A DNA stretch of 64,000 nucleotides from Geobacillus sp. 46C-IIa (GCF_014679505.1 NZ_CP061474.1:774001-838000); one strand, 5' to 3'. Numbered from the stretch's first letter, positions 42,783 through 54,048 are shown. A program made the numbers and translations. The notes: generated by a model not told the origin, from the sequence alone.

Positions 42783-43436
42783 TTGCTTGCCAAAGACGTC
42801 GTTCATTATTTGCAGCAGCTGCGCCCAGCGCCGGATCCGGATATCGCAGAAATGGAGCGGTACGCGCATGAACATCGCGTGCCGATTATGGATCCGGTGA
42901 GCATGGAAGTGCTGCTGTTCGTGTTGAAAACCGCCAAACCGCGCCACATTTTGGAAATCGGCACAGCGATCGGCTATTCGGCGATCCGGATGGCGAAAGC
43001 GCTGCCGGGGGCGCGCATTGTGACGATTGAAAAAGACCGGGAGCGGTACGAACGCGCCCGTTTTTATATCGGAAAGACAAACACCGGGCGGCAAATCGAG
43101 GCGGTCTTCGGCGATGCGCTTGCGGTTGAGGCTGGCGTGGCCGCCGCTGCGCCGTTTGATGCGCTGTTTATCGACGCCGCCAAAGGGCAATACAAGCGCT
43201 TTTTTACGCTTTATGAACCGTTTCTCGCTGAAGGCGGCCTCATTATCAGTGACAACGTGCTGTTTAAAGGGCTCGTCGCCGCCGAAACGCCCGCGGATAA
43301 TAAGCGGCTTTGGAATATCGCGCAAAAAATTCGCCGCTATAATGAGTGGCTGATGGCCCGGAGCGATTATGACACGGTCATCATTCCGGTCGGTGATGGG
43401 CTCGCTATATCGAAAAAACGAGGTGAACGAGAATGA
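42783..43436 (+). CDS. trmR: TrmR, tRNA 5-hydroxyuridine methyltransferase
   Basis: 217-residue SAM-dependent O-methyltransferase. Motif I ILEIGTAIGYSAIRMA is at about 57-72, then the acidic VTIEKDRERY, DALFIDAAKGQYKRF (metal-binding Asp) and ISDNVLFKG. In B. subtilis the orthologous YrrM methylates ho5U34 to mo5U34; here it is directly followed by trhP1 and trhP2, which make ho5U, so the same role is inferred. The start is TTG 42783, after GGGGAGGA. Its stop overlaps the trhP1 start (ATGA). Confidence 0.92.
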   Translation: MLAKDVVHYLQQLRPAPDPDIAEMERYAHEHRVPIMDPVSMEVLLFVLKTAKPRHILEIGTAIGYSAIRMAKALPGARIVTIEKDRERYERARFYIGKTNTGRQIEAVFGDALAVEAGVAAAAPFDALFIDAAKGQYKRFFTLYEPFLAEGGLIISDNVLFKGLVAAETPADNKRLWNIAQKIRRYNEWLMARSDYDTVIIPVGDGLAISKKRGERE

Positions 43437-44362
43437 AAAAACCGGAATTGCTCGTCACGCCGACGAGCGTTTCCCATATTGATGAACTGGCAGAAGCAGG
43501 AGCGGATGCCATCATTGTCGGCGAACAGCGCTATGGCTTGCGGCTCGCTGGGGAGTTTTCCCGCACCGATGTCGCCGCGGCCGTCGAAGCGGCCCGCCGG
43601 CACGGCATGAGCGTTTATGTGGCGATGAACGCCATTTTTCATAATGACAAAGTGGACGAGCTTGCTGATTACGTCGCTTTTGTCGCCGGCGTAGGCGCGG
43701 ACGCTATCGTTTTTGGCGACCCAGCTGTTTTGCTGACGGTGCGAGAAACCGCTCCGCATATGAAGCTCCATTGGAGCACGGAAACGACAGCGACAAATTG
43801 GTACACGTGCAACTACTGGGGGCGAAAAGGGGCGAAACGCGCCGTCTTGGCGCGCGAGCTGAATATGGACGCCATTTTGGAAATCAAAGCCCATGCTGAA
43901 GTGGAAATTGAAGTGCAAGTGCATGGCATGACGTGCATGTATCAGTCGAAGCGTTCGCTGATTGGCAACTATTTTGAGTATCAAGGAAAAGTGATGGAAA
44001 TCGAACGGAAAAAGTACGAAAAAGGGATGTTCCTGTACGACAAGGAGCGCGACTATAAATACCCGATTTTTGAAGACGAAAACGGCACGCACATTATGAG
44101 CCCAAACGATCTTTGCATCATTGACGAGCTCGGCGACATGATCGATGCCGGCATTGACAGCTTTAAAATCGACGGCATTTTGCATGAACCGCGCTACATC
44201 ACGGAAGTGACAAAGCTGTACCGCCGCGCCATCGATGTATGCGCCGATGACCGTGAGCGATACGAGAGGGAGAAAGACGATTTGCTCGCTGCGGTTGAAG
44301 CGCTCCAGCCGCCGCACCGCCGGATTGACACCGGATTTTTCTTCAAAGAGACGATTTATTGA
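43433..44362 (+). CDS. trhP1: U32-family tRNA hydroxylation protein TrhP1 (YrrN)
   Basis: 309-residue U32 'peptidase'-family protein. These act in prephenate-dependent hydroxylation of U34 rather than proteolysis. The start KPELLVTPTSVSHIDELAEAGADAIIVGEQRYGLRL is the typical TIM-barrel entry; the mid region HWSTETTATNWYTCNYWGRKGAKRAVLAREL and EVQVHGMTCMYQSKRSLIGNYF match YrrN. It lacks the four-Cys cluster site present in the longer TrhP2. It overlaps trmR by four bases and precedes trhP2. Confidence 0.9.
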   Translation: MKKPELLVTPTSVSHIDELAEAGADAIIVGEQRYGLRLAGEFSRTDVAAAVEAARRHGMSVYVAMNAIFHNDKVDELADYVAFVAGVGADAIVFGDPAVLLTVRETAPHMKLHWSTETTATNWYTCNYWGRKGAKRAVLARELNMDAILEIKAHAEVEIEVQVHGMTCMYQSKRSLIGNYFEYQGKVMEIERKKYEKGMFLYDKERDYKYPIFEDENGTHIMSPNDLCIIDELGDMIDAGIDSFKIDGILHEPRYITEVTKLYRRAIDVCADDRERYEREKDDLLAAVEALQPPHRRIDTGFFFKETIY

Positions 44363-44379
44363 AAAAGGAGGGAAACGGC

Positions 44380-45648
44380 ATGTTGCTGAAAAATGATCGC
44401 ATTTCCGAGATCGTTGACGGCAAGCGCGTCATCGTGAAAAAGCCGGAGTTGCTGGCGCCGGCCGGCAACTTAGAAAAGCTGAAAATCGCCGTCCATTACG
44501 GGGCGGACGCCGTCTTTATCGGCGGCCAAGAATACAGCTTGCGCGCGAATGCTGACAACTTTACGATCGAGGAAATTCGTGAAGGGGTTGAATTTGCCAA
44601 CCGGTATGGGGCAAAGGTGTACGTAACGGCCAACATTTACGCTCATAACGAAAACATTCCCGGCCTTGACGACTATTTGCGGGCGCTAGAGGAGGCCGGC
44701 GTTCACGGCATTATCGTCGCCGACCCGCTCATCATCGAAACGGCGCGCCGGGTGGCGCCGAAGCTCGAAGTGCATTTAAGCACGCAACAGTCGCTCGCCA
44801 ACTGGAAAGCGGTCCAGTTTTGGAAAGAGGAAGGGCTCGAGCGGGTCGTGCTCGCTCGTGAAGTGAGCGCCGAGGAAATTCGGCAAATTAAGGAGAAAGT
44901 CGATATTGAAATCGAAGCGTTCATCCACGGTGCGATGTGCTCTGCCTACTCCGGCCGCTGCGTATTGAGCAATCATATGACGGCCCGTGATTCAAACCGC
45001 GGCGGGTGCTGTCAGTCATGCCGCTGGGATTACGATTTATACCAGCTGTCCGACGGCCGCGAAATTCCTCTGTTTTCGGAAAGCGACGCCCCGTTTGCCA
45101 TGAGCGCGAAAGACTTGAACTTGATCCGCGCCATTCCGGTGATGATTGAACTTGGCGTCGACAGCTTGAAAATTGAAGGGCGGATGAAATCGATCCATTA
45201 CGTGGCGACGGTCGTCAGCGTATACCGGAAAGTGATCGATGCCTACTGCGCCGATCCCGACCATTTCACGATCCGTGAAGAGTGGGTGCGCGAGCTCGAC
45301 AAATGCGCCAACCGTGAAACGGCTTCGTCGTTTTTTGAAGGCTTTCCTGACTACACAAACCATATGTATGGCACGCACAGCCGAAAAACGACGCATGAGT
45401 TTGCCGGCTTGGTGCTTGATTACGACCGGGAGACGGGCATCGCCACCATCCAGCAGCGCAACCATTTTAAACCAGGCGACGAAGTCGAATTTTTTGGCCC
45501 GGAAATCGAAAACTTTACCCAAGTCATTGAAAAAATTTGGGACGAAGACGGCAACGAGCTCGATGCGGCGCGCCATCCGCTGCAAATCGTCAAGTTCAAA
45601 GTCAAGCGCCCCCTCTTCCCGTACAACATGATGAGAAAGGAGAATTAA
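44380..45648 (+). CDS. trhP2: U32-family tRNA hydroxylation protein TrhP2 (YrrO)
   Basis: 422-residue U32-family protein with [29 protein letters not shown] at the N-terminus and the U32 signature [22 protein letters not shown] followed by [11 protein letters not shown]; the four Cys of this segment are those expected to hold an Fe-S cluster. A C-terminal U32 domain (after about 335) contains [18 protein letters not shown] 44380 follows AAAAGGAGGG at 44363-44372; the TTG seven codons earlier overlaps the trhP1 stop. The family acts with TrhP1 in making ho5U34. Confidence 0.92.
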   Translation: MLLKNDRISEIVDGKRVIVKKPELLAPAGNLEKLKIAVHYGADAVFIGGQEYSLRANADNFTIEEIREGVEFANRYGAKVYVTANIYAHNENIPGLDDYLRALEEAGVHGIIVADPLIIETARRVAPKLEVHLSTQQSLANWKAVQFWKEEGLERVVLAREVSAEEIRQIKEKVDIEIEAFIHGAMCSAYSGRCVLSNHMTARDSNRGGCCQSCRWDYDLYQLSDGREIPLFSESDAPFAMSAKDLNLIRAIPVMIELGVDSLKIEGRMKSIHYVATVVSVYRKVIDAYCADPDHFTIREEWVRELDKCANRETASSFFEGFPDYTNHMYGTHSRKTTHEFAGLVLDYDRETGIATIQQRNHFKPGDEVEFFGPEIENFTQVIEKIWDEDGNELDAARHPLQIVKFKVKRPLFPYNMMRKEN

Positions 45649-45649
45649 G

Positions 45650-46285
45650 ATGGCAAAGAAGCCCGTTGTCATCGGCGTTGCCGGCGGCTCCGGTTCGGGG
45701 AAGACGAGCGTCGCCCGCGCCATTTACGACCATTTCGGCGACCGCTCGATTCTTGTCTTGGAGCAAGACTTTTATTACAAAGACCAAAGCCATCTTCCGT
45801 TTGAGGAGCGGCTGAAAACGAATTACGACCATCCGCTGGCGTTTGACAACGACTTATTGATCGAGCACGTCCATCAACTGCTTCGTTATGAGCCGATCGA
45901 CAAGCCGGTGTACGACTACACCTTGCATACCCGCTCGAATCAAGTCATCCGCGTTGAGCCGAAAGATGTCATTATTTTGGAAGGCATTCTTGTTTTAGAA
46001 GATGAGCGGCTCCGCAATTTAATGGATATTAAAGTGTATGTCGACACCGATCCAGACATCCGCATCATCCGCCGCCTCATCCGTGACATTAAAGAGCGCG
46101 GCCGCACGTTTGATTCGGTCATTGACCAATATTTATCCGTCGTTCGGCCGATGCACAACCAGTTTGTCGAACCGACGAAGCGCTACGCGGACGTGATCAT
46201 TCCAGAAGGCGGGCAAAATGTTGTCGCCATCGATTTAATGGTGGCAAAAATTCGCACAGTTCTTGAACAAAAATCGGTTTTATAA
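45650..46285 (+). CDS. udk: Uridine kinase
   Basis: 211-residue pyrimidine salvage kinase phosphorylating uridine and cytidine. Walker [13 protein letters not shown] is at about 11-22, [19 protein letters not shown] near 37 binds substrate, and YDYTLHTRS and [12 protein letters not shown] complete the family pattern. The ATG is only one base after the trhP2 stop with AGAAAGGAGAATTA upstream, so it is part of the trmR-trhP operon. A strong terminator follows. Confidence 0.96.
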   Translation: MAKKPVVIGVAGGSGSGKTSVARAIYDHFGDRSILVLEQDFYYKDQSHLPFEERLKTNYDHPLAFDNDLLIEHVHQLLRYEPIDKPVYDYTLHTRSNQVIRVEPKDVIILEGILVLEDERLRNLMDIKVYVDTDPDIRIIRRLIRDIKERGRTFDSVIDQYLSVVRPMHNQFVEPTKRYADVIIPEGGQNVVAIDLMVAKIRTVLEQKSVL

Positions 46286-46326
46286 TAACATAACAGAGAC
46301 AAAACAATATATTATATAACAAGTAA

Positions 46327-46362
46327 GCGTACGAACAGTTGTTTTTCTGTTCGTACGTTTTA
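46327..46362 (+). terminator. Terminator after udk
   Basis: CGTACGAACAG (46328-46338) pairs exactly with CTGTTCGTACG (46347-46357), then TTTTAC. Confidence 0.9.
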
Positions 46363-46392
46363 CATAATGAAGAACATAGAGGAGTGAGATTA

Positions 46393-46869
46393 ATGGCGAA
46401 TGAAAAGCAGTACCCGATGACGAAAGAGGGAAAAGAGAAACTGGAACAAGAACTCGAGTATTTAAAAACCGTGAAACGGAAGGAAGTTGTCGAACGCATT
46501 AAAATTGCACGGGGGTTCGGTGACTTATCGGAAAACTCGGAATACGATGCGGCCAAAGATGAGCAGGCGTTTGTCGAATCGCGCATTCAAATGCTCGAAA
46601 ACATGATCCGCAACGCCGTCATCATTGAAGAAGACAAAGAGAATCCAGACGTCGTCTCGCTCGGCAAGTCGGTGACGTTCATTGAGCTTCCGGACGGCGA
46701 GGAAGAGACGTATACGATTGTCGGCAGCGCCGAGGCCGACCCGTTTGAAGGAAAAATTTCCAACGATTCGCCGATCGCCAAATCGCTGATCGGCCGCCGC
46801 GTCGGCGATGAAGTGACCGTACAAACGCCGGGCGGGGAAATGCTGGTGAAAATTGTCGCGGTCAAATAA
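46393..46869 (+). CDS. greA: Transcription elongation factor GreA
   Basis: 158-residue factor that enters the RNA polymerase secondary channel and stimulates transcript cleavage in backtracked complexes. The N-terminal coiled coil (about 10-75: [25 protein letters not shown], then [18 protein letters not shown] with the tip acidic residues) and the C-terminal FKBP-like domain ([23 protein letters not shown]) are complete. ATG 46393 follows GAGGAGTGAG at 46379-46388; the long upstream frame runs through the terminator and is not coding. Confidence 0.96.
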   Translation: MANEKQYPMTKEGKEKLEQELEYLKTVKRKEVVERIKIARGFGDLSENSEYDAAKDEQAFVESRIQMLENMIRNAVIIEEDKENPDVVSLGKSVTFIELPDGEEETYTIVGSAEADPFEGKISNDSPIAKSLIGRRVGDEVTVQTPGGEMLVKIVAVK

Positions 46870-46947
46870 GCGCTGTTTTGCTGGTTCATGAAATGGGAGG
46901 CCGTGCAAACAACGCGGAAAAATCACGGCCATTGGCACGTTTCAAAT

Positions 46948-46987
46948 GAAAACACCTCGTCGAAACTGATGATGAGGTGTTTTCTTT
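46948..46987 (+). terminator. Terminator of greA that contains the pbpI ribosome binding site
   Basis: A 14-bp stem (46948-46961 with 46971-46984, one G-T pair), loop AAACTGATG, followed by CTTTA. The 3' arm contains GAGGTG (46974-46979), eight bases before the ATG at 46988, and is the only ribosome binding site available to the next gene. Confidence 0.85.
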
Positions 46988-48754
46988 ATGTGGAAAAAAC
47001 GGACGATCGCCATGCTGGCGCTCATTCAAGCCGGCCTGCTGCTGCTCGGCGGACGGCTGGCGCAGCTTCAGCTCATTGACACAGAATCGTTTGCCAATCA
47101 TAATTTAATTGCCGAAAGCGTCGCTCAGCGCACACAAGAATTGATGATCGATGATGGCCGCGGGTCGTTCGTCGACCGAAACGGCAAGCCGCTCACCAAA
47201 CGGTACGTGCCTTCGCTTGTGTTGTTCCCGTTTTTAAACACGATGAAATGGCCGATTGAACAAATCGCCCGCATCACAGGCGTCGCCGAAGAAGAGATCC
47301 GCCGCCAGCTCGAACGGGCGAACGGGCCGTTCGTCTTAGAACAAGATGGCGAGCCGCTTGCTTTAAGCGCGAATCAGATGAAACAAATCAACGATTTGCA
47401 CATCCCGGGCGTTTTTGCCGTCAATAAACAATATGCGCTCGAGACGGTGTACGCCCCGCATGTGATCGGCTTTACCCGTCCAGACCGCGATCTCTTGCGC
47501 GCGCGCTACCCGAAACGGCCGCTTCCGCCGCAGGCCAAAGCCGGCATTCAAGGGCTCGAAAAGGCGTTTGACGAATTTTTGCTCGCCGAAGGGGAGACGA
47601 AGCTGCTTTATCACGTCGACGCGGAAGGACGGCCGCTGTTTGGGCTTGATGTCAAATATAACGACCCGGGCAACCCGTTTTATCCGGTGACTGTTCGAAC
47701 AACACTTGACCGTGACATACAGCAAGAGATGGAGCGGATTGTGGATCGGTACGGGCTGAAAAAAGGCGGCCTTGTTTTGCTTGATATTGACACAAACAGC
47801 GTGCTTGCTCTAGTCAGCCGTCCGAATATGGATCCGCGCGATCCGTACAAAAACCGCGGGGCGGAAAACCAAATGGTGCTGCCGCAAATTCCTGGTTCCA
47901 TCTTTAAGACCGTGATCGCCGCGGCGGCGCTCGATGAAGGGCTTGCCTCGTTCGGGACGACATTTGACTGCAGCAAAAAAATTGATGGCACAACCCGCGA
48001 TGAGGAGCACGATTACGGCACGCTCGACTTAGCCGACAGTTTTGCCGTCAGCTGCAACAACGCCTTCGCCACCCTCGGCAAAGAGCTGATCAGACATGAC
48101 ATTGACGCGTTCGAGACGTATGCCGAAAAGCTCGGACTGTATCCGACGGCCGGCTGGGAAGGAGCGGTGTATCATGAAGAGCATTTTCGTCAGTTTCCGG
48201 AAGAGCGAAAAGGAACGATTTGGCACGATCGGCGCGACAAGCGGGTGCCGCTCGCTGTGGCGCAAACGGCGATCGGGCAAAAAGATGTGCGCGTCTCGCC
48301 GCTTGGCGTCGCCAACATGATGGCGACGATCGCCCGCGGCGGCGAAGCGCTCAAAGTGCGGGCCGTCGATCAAGTGCTCTATAAAAACGGCACGACGCTG
48401 TTTTCCTTTCCGTCCGAACCGGTGACGGACAAGGAGCCGCTCGCGCCAGAAACGGCAGAGCAGCTGCAGCAGCTCTTGCGCGGCGTCGTCACGAAAGAAG
48501 ACGGAACCGGGCGCCGCTTCCGCTCGCTGCCGTATGCAGTCGCCGGCAAATCGGGAACGGCCGAGACAGGAAAAACGAGCGGCGGCGGCGAATTGATTAA
48601 TAAATGGTTTGCCGGCTATTTCCCGGCTGACCGCCCGAAATATGCCCTTGCCGTCGTCGAGCTTGACCGCCCGAGCGGGCGCGCTGTGACGAACGACGTG
48701 TTTGCCGCTGCCGTCGAGGCGCTTTATGCTTACGACAAAAACGAGCAAACATAA
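46988..48754 (+). CDS. pbpI: Class B penicillin-binding protein (PbpI/YrrR type)
   Basis: 588-residue membrane-bound transpeptidase. An N-terminal anchor (about 5-25) is followed by the dimerisation domain (about 30-220) and the transpeptidase domain with SIFK at 304-307, SCN at 355-357 and KSGT at 521-524, all three active-site motifs. The sequence fits the small PbpI/YrrR group next to greA in Bacillus; B. subtilis PbpI is linked to septal synthesis. The start codon is only 19 bases past the loop of the greA terminator, and its binding site is in the stem. Confidence 0.9.
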   Translation: MWKKRTIAMLALIQAGLLLLGGRLAQLQLIDTESFANHNLIAESVAQRTQELMIDDGRGSFVDRNGKPLTKRYVPSLVLFPFLNTMKWPIEQIARITGVAEEEIRRQLERANGPFVLEQDGEPLALSANQMKQINDLHIPGVFAVNKQYALETVYAPHVIGFTRPDRDLLRARYPKRPLPPQAKAGIQGLEKAFDEFLLAEGETKLLYHVDAEGRPLFGLDVKYNDPGNPFYPVTVRTTLDRDIQQEMERIVDRYGLKKGGLVLLDIDTNSVLALVSRPNMDPRDPYKNRGAENQMVLPQIPGSIFKTVIAAAALDEGLASFGTTFDCSKKIDGTTRDEEHDYGTLDLADSFAVSCNNAFATLGKELIRHDIDAFETYAEKLGLYPTAGWEGAVYHEEHFRQFPEERKGTIWHDRRDKRVPLAVAQTAIGQKDVRVSPLGVANMMATIARGGEALKVRAVDQVLYKNGTTLFSFPSEPVTDKEPLAPETAEQLQQLLRGVVTKEDGTGRRFRSLPYAVAGKSGTAETGKTSGGGELINKWFAGYFPADRPKYALAVVELDRPSGRAVTNDVFAAAVEALYAYDKNEQT

Positions 48755-48816
48755 CGAACCAATATAGGGAACCCGCTTTTTCAGCAGGAAAATCGCGTAA
48801 AAAGGGGGAGGAGACT

Positions 48817-49431
48817 GTGCCGCAAACAAGGACGCGCTTTGCCGCCCGCGCCAAGCAGCGGAAAATCAACCGCTGGCTGAACGGGGCGATCGCCATTGTC
48901 GTATTGCTCATTGTCATTGTAGCTTGGAATTTGCTGTTTGGCGGTCAGCCAAGCCGCGAGAAGGCTGATGCTGGGGCAAAAACAGCCGCAAACAGCGCGA
49001 AGCGAGTGGAAGTGGAAACAGCCGCGCCGGCCGAAACGGAGGAGCCACCGCAAGAGGACGAGGCAGCCTCTGCCGAGGAGGAAGGGGAAGCCGGGGTGAC
49101 GGAAACGCCGGGTCCACCGGGGTCGAACATTGAAAAAGAAATCGTCAACCCAGCATGGCAGCCGATCGGCACGACACAATCAGAGCCGCACGAAACGGTG
49201 TTTAAGAAAGACTCGGTCGACTGGAAAGAAATGCTCGATGCCGTCAGCTATGCGACTGGCATTGCTCCAGAAGAGATGATCGTTTGGTTTATCGGCAACA
49301 ACGGGCCGAACAAAGCAGTCGCTACGATTTCCACGAAGGACCAAACCGCCCATTACAAAGTGTATATTGAATGGGTGACGAACGAGGGATGGAAGCCGAC
49401 AAAGGTGCAAAAACTGAAGCAAAAGCCGTAA
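48817..49431 (+). CDS. DUF1510 family membrane protein (YrrS)
   Basis: 204-residue protein: a basic N-terminus (RTRFAARAKQRKINRW), one membrane helix (about 25-45), a long acidic, Ala/Glu-rich low-complexity linker (about 50-105) and a C-terminal extracellular domain (about 112-204, ending EWVTNEGWKPTKVQKLKQKP) of the DUF1510 type. The GTG start follows GGGGGAGGAGAC. It is paired with pbpI, as in B. subtilis, where YrrS and PbpI are co-regulated and implicated in division or the cell wall. Confidence 0.85.
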   Translation: MPQTRTRFAARAKQRKINRWLNGAIAIVVLLIVIVAWNLLFGGQPSREKADAGAKTAANSAKRVEVETAAPAETEEPPQEDEAASAEEEGEAGVTETPGPPGSNIEKEIVNPAWQPIGTTQSEPHETVFKKDSVDWKEMLDAVSYATGIAPEEMIVWFIGNNGPNKAVATISTKDQTAHYKVYIEWVTNEGWKPTKVQKLKQKP

Positions 49432-49504
49432 CGCGGTTGGGAAGTATGGCTTCAGTCAGCGGGGGAACGAAAACGTGCGAAGCGCATTTGGACGTGGCGC
49501 AAGG

Positions 49505-49542
49505 CAGGTGCCCGAAAGGGTATGGGCACCTGTTATTTTTTT
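49505..49542. terminator. Terminator between yrrS and the convergent yrzA
   Basis: CAGGTGCCC (49505-49513) pairs with GGGCACCTG (49524-49532), then TTATTTTTTT. It overlaps the yrzA stop codon and can serve yrrS; A-rich sequence precedes it less clearly for the other strand. Confidence 0.85.
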
Positions 49543-49742
49543 GCTTTGAAATGGACGACCGCACTGTAAAACCGCTTTCCGTTTTCCATGACATGCATTT
49601 GGTGCGACACATGGTGGACGGAAAGCAACAGCGCTTTATTATGTTCAATTTGCTCGTTAATTTTTTTCTCGAGCGTCCGTAAATCATCCGCTTCAAAAAA
49701 CTCCACTTTGTCCTCGATTAAATCAAGAGAAATGTTGACCAT
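49533..49742 (-). CDS. DUF2536 family protein (YrzA)
   Basis: 69-residue soluble protein matching DUF2536: VNISLDLIEDKVEFFEADDLRTLEKKINEQIEHNKALLLSVHHVSHQM. The short form starting at ATG 49742 is used because GGAGG lies 8-12 bases upstream on this strand; the longer frame has no binding site. It is inverted relative to yrrS and yrrT, as in B. subtilis. The function is unknown. Confidence 0.85.
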   Translation of the reverse strand: MVNISLDLIEDKVEFFEADDLRTLEKKINEQIEHNKALLLSVHHVSHQMHVMENGKRFYSAVVHFKAKK

Positions 49743-49838
49743 CGTTTTGCCTCCTTTCAACGCCAGTGTAGCAAATTTTCCCGCCCTCATCCACCGGGGC
49801 ATGAGGGGAAACAATATAAATGACGACAAGCATGATCG

Positions 49839-49867
49839 TTGAACAAAGGAAAAACATATGATACATT
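49839..49867 (+). promoter_or_regulatory. Promoter of the yrrT-mtnN-mccAB operon
   Basis: TTGAAC (49839-49844), a 17-base spacer and TACATT (49862-49867). The predicted start is near 49874, upstream of the inverted repeat that may be the CymR site. Confidence 0.55.
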
Positions 49868-49897
49868 GAGAACAAGTGATCACTCAAAACATACTAT

Positions 49898-49916
49898 GTT
49901 TATAGGAATTATAAAC
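49898..49916 (+). promoter_or_regulatory. Candidate CymR operator of the mccAB operon
   Basis: GTTTATA (49898-49904) and TATAAAC (49910-49916) form a perfect 7-bp inverted repeat around GGAAT. A GGAATT core near AT-rich flanks is part of the CymR motif as I recall it from Bacillus. In B. subtilis this operon is repressed by CymR, whose gene is present here at 29 kb. The site is between the predicted start point and the ribosome binding site. Confidence 0.5.
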
Positions 49917-49934
49917 TTTACGAGGTGTAACTAC

Positions 49935-50582
49935 ATGGGCAGGGAATTTCTCGATTTGTTCGAACAATGGGCGGAATCGTACGACCAATCGGTCGAAGGT
50001 AGTGATGAACAATACCGCGACGTGTTTACCGGCTATGACCGCATTTTAAGCACGGTCGTCGATAAAGCGGGGCAAGTGGTGCTCGAATTTGGCGTCGGCA
50101 CCGGCAATTTAACGAAAAAGCTGCTCGAGCGCGGAAAAACAGTGTACGGGATTGAACCATCAGCACCGATGCGCAAAAAAGCGGCGGAAAAGCTCGGCGG
50201 GCAGGCGGTCATTATGGACGGCGACTTTTTGCAATTTCCGCCGCCGCCCGAACCGATCGACACGATCACCAGCACGTATGCGTTTCACCATTTGACTGAT
50301 GCCGAAAAAGACAAGGCGATCGCCAAATATAGCCAACTGCTCCACTCGGGTGGTAAAATAGTGTTTGCTGATACGGCGTTTCGTGACAAAGAAGCGTTCC
50401 GCCAGGCGGTCGAAGCCGCCCGGGCGCGCGGTTTCCATGATTTGGCCGATGATTTGGAACGCGAATATTACACGACGCTCGACGTATTGGCTTCACTGTT
50501 TGCCAACCATGGCTTTTCCGTCTCCTTTACGCAGCAAAACGCGTTCGTCTGGCTGATGGAGGCGGTAAAACAAACGACATAG
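49935..50582 (+). CDS. yrrT: SAM-dependent methyltransferase (YrrT type)
   Basis: 215-residue class I methyltransferase with the SAM motif [20 protein letters not shown] (about 50-69), [14 protein letters not shown] and [18 protein letters not shown] 49935 follows GAGGTG at 49923-49928. It is the first gene of the methionine-to-cysteine operon; the product S-adenosylhomocysteine is the substrate of the next gene, mtnN. The methyl acceptor is unknown. Confidence 0.9.
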   Translation: MGREFLDLFEQWAESYDQSVEGSDEQYRDVFTGYDRILSTVVDKAGQVVLEFGVGTGNLTKKLLERGKTVYGIEPSAPMRKKAAEKLGGQAVIMDGDFLQFPPPPEPIDTITSTYAFHHLTDAEKDKAIAKYSQLLHSGGKIVFADTAFRDKEAFRQAVEAARARGFHDLADDLEREYYTTLDVLASLFANHGFSVSFTQQNAFVWLMEAVKQTT

Positions 50583-50596
50583 AAAGAGGGAGAACG

Positions 50597-51301
50597 ATGA
50601 AAGCAGCCATTATTGGAGCAATGGAAGAGGAAGTGGCCATTTTGCGCTCGCGCATGGAAGGGCGTGAAGAAGTGGTGATCGCCGGGTGCGAGTTTTCCAT
50701 CGGGCGCCTTGACGGCGTCGAAGCGGTGTTGCTGAAGTCCGGCATCGGCAAGGTGAACGCGGCGATGGGAACGACGCTTCTGCTTGACCGGTTCCGTCCC
50801 GATGTTGTGATTAACACCGGCTCGGCCGGCGGGTTTTTGCCATCGTTGCGTGTCGGTGACCTTGTGATTTCCGATGAAGTCGTCCATCATGATGTCGATG
50901 TGACGGCGTTTGGTTATGCGTACGGGCAAGTGCCCGGTCTGCCGGCGCGCTATCGGGCCGACGAGACGCTTGTCGAGGCAGCGAAACAAGCGGCGGCCCA
51001 GCTTGACGGCCTCCAAGCGGCAGTTGGCCTCATCGCGACCGGCGATTCATTCATGAACGATCCGAAGCGCGTCGAATTTGTGCGCCGCCAGTTTCCGGAG
51101 CTGTGCGCCGTCGAAATGGAAGCGGCGGCGATCGCCCAAGTGTGCGTGCAGTTCGAAACGCCGTTTGTCATCATCCGGGCGCTGTCCGACATTGCCGGCG
51201 AAGAGTCGGACGTATCGTTTGAACAGTTTTTAGAGACGGCGGCGAAACATTCGGCTGAGCTTGTGTTGTCGATGCTGGCGGTCGTGCAAAAGCAAGACTA
51301 A
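50597..51301 (+). CDS. mtnN: 5'-methylthioadenosine/S-adenosylhomocysteine nucleosidase
   Basis: 234-residue nucleosidase releasing adenine from MTA and SAH. Family marks: [41 protein letters not shown], the catalytic-site Glu in [11 protein letters not shown] and the catalytic Asp in [11 protein letters not shown]. The ribosome binding site AAAGAGGGAGAACG lies before ATG 50597. It supplies S-ribosylhomocysteine toward homocysteine, which mccA then uses. Confidence 0.96.
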   Translation: MKAAIIGAMEEEVAILRSRMEGREEVVIAGCEFSIGRLDGVEAVLLKSGIGKVNAAMGTTLLLDRFRPDVVINTGSAGGFLPSLRVGDLVISDEVVHHDVDVTAFGYAYGQVPGLPARYRADETLVEAAKQAAAQLDGLQAAVGLIATGDSFMNDPKRVEFVRRQFPELCAVEMEAAAIAQVCVQFETPFVIIRALSDIAGEESDVSFEQFLETAAKHSAELVLSMLAVVQKQD

Positions 51302-51367
51302 ACAGCGAAAGCGTAAAAGCACTGCCGTTCCGCCGCCAAATGGACGTGAAGAAACGGAGTGACACCT

Positions 51368-53424
<2,057 letters not shown>

Positions 53425-53485
53425 AATTGCCGCTCCTCCTTTTCCGCCCTTTATGGTACAGTGGGGGCGAGAGGAGGGATCGGCA

Positions 53486-53734
53486 GTGACTGAACGACAA
53501 CGGAATGAGCTGCGCGCGAAGGCGGGCGACTTCAAGACGTACAGCCTTGTTTTGTTCGCGCTCGGTGCGTTTTTCTATTTAGGTGCGATCATCCCGGGAG
53601 CGCTTGAGACAGCGAAAAAACCGTTCGCTTTGCTGGCCGTTTCCAGCTGTTTGGCGGCGGCGTTGTACTGCTCGCGCCGCGCCGCCCGTTATGCCTGTCA
53701 GCTTGAAGAAGAAGAGAACCCGTTCGAACCGTAA
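53486..53734 (+). CDS. yrhC: YrhC family membrane protein
   Basis: 82-residue protein with two membrane helices (about 20-38 and 45-63) and an acidic C-terminus (EEEENPFEP). It matches the YrhC family that ends the mccAB operon in Bacillus. The GTG start follows GAGGAGGGATCGG. The function is unknown. A terminator follows immediately. Confidence 0.85.
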   Translation: MTERQRNELRAKAGDFKTYSLVLFALGAFFYLGAIIPGALETAKKPFALLAVSSCLAAALYCSRRAARYACQLEEEENPFEP

Positions 53735-53766
53735 ACCCGCCCTTTTGCCGAAAGGCGGGTTTTTTA
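53733..53766 (+). terminator. Terminator after yrhC
   Basis: AAACCCGCC (53733-53741) pairs with GGCGGGTTT (53754-53762), with extra TTT/AAA pairs inside, then TTTATTG. Confidence 0.9.
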
Positions 53767-53824
53767 TTGCCGATGTCGGCGTTTAGGGGAAATCAGGCTT
53801 TTTGCTTATTTTGTAAAAAAATTG

Positions 53825-53853
53825 TTTACAGTAGAATGAATTTTGGATATAAT
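53825..53853 (+). promoter_or_regulatory. Promoter of the small-ORF cluster
   Basis: TTTACA (53825-53830), a 17-base spacer and a perfect TATAAT (53848-53853). It lies just after the yrhC terminator and 40 bases before the first tiny ORF. Confidence 0.75.
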
Positions 53854-53892
53854 TACCTTTGCAACGTTATTTCCGAAGGGAGGTCGAAGACA

Positions 53893-53970
53893 ATGACAAT
53901 GATGATGTGGGCAACATCGCTGCATGTTTTCAATCAAAAGGCTATTCGACCTTCCGCCGACCGGGAATGA
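53893..53970 (+). CDS. 25-codon Met-rich small ORF, possible leader peptide
   Basis: MTMMMWATSLHVFNQKAIRPSADRE, preceded by GAAGGGAGGTC (53875-53885), a strong binding site at 8 bases. Four Met and one Trp fall within the first six residues. It is the first ORF after the promoter and ends 31 bases before the first of two terminators with the same stem. This is the layout of a leader peptide, but a free-standing small peptide is also possible. Confidence 0.55.
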   Translation: MTMMMWATSLHVFNQKAIRPSADRE

Positions 53971-54001
53971 ACGTACACCGATCACGAAAAGCAGCAATCG
54001 G

Positions 54002-54040
54002 GCCGCAGAAGGGGGTAGTCTCGCTTTCTGCGGCTTTTTT
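54002..54040 (+). terminator. First of two same-stem terminators in the small-ORF leader
   Basis: GCCGCAGAA (54002-54010) pairs with TTCTGCGGC (54026-54034), then TTTTTT. Its 3' arm is also complementary to the 5' arm of the second hairpin (54050-54058). Confidence 0.8.
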
Positions 54041-54048
54041 GTACGCTT

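Noticed and set aside
43433..45648. U32 collagenase-type peptidases
   Set aside because: Annotated as peptidases in many genomes, but the operon with trmR points to tRNA hydroxylation proteins.
46339..46392. Longer GreA starting upstream of 46393
   Set aside because: The extension would be translated through the udk terminator and lacks a ribosome binding site.
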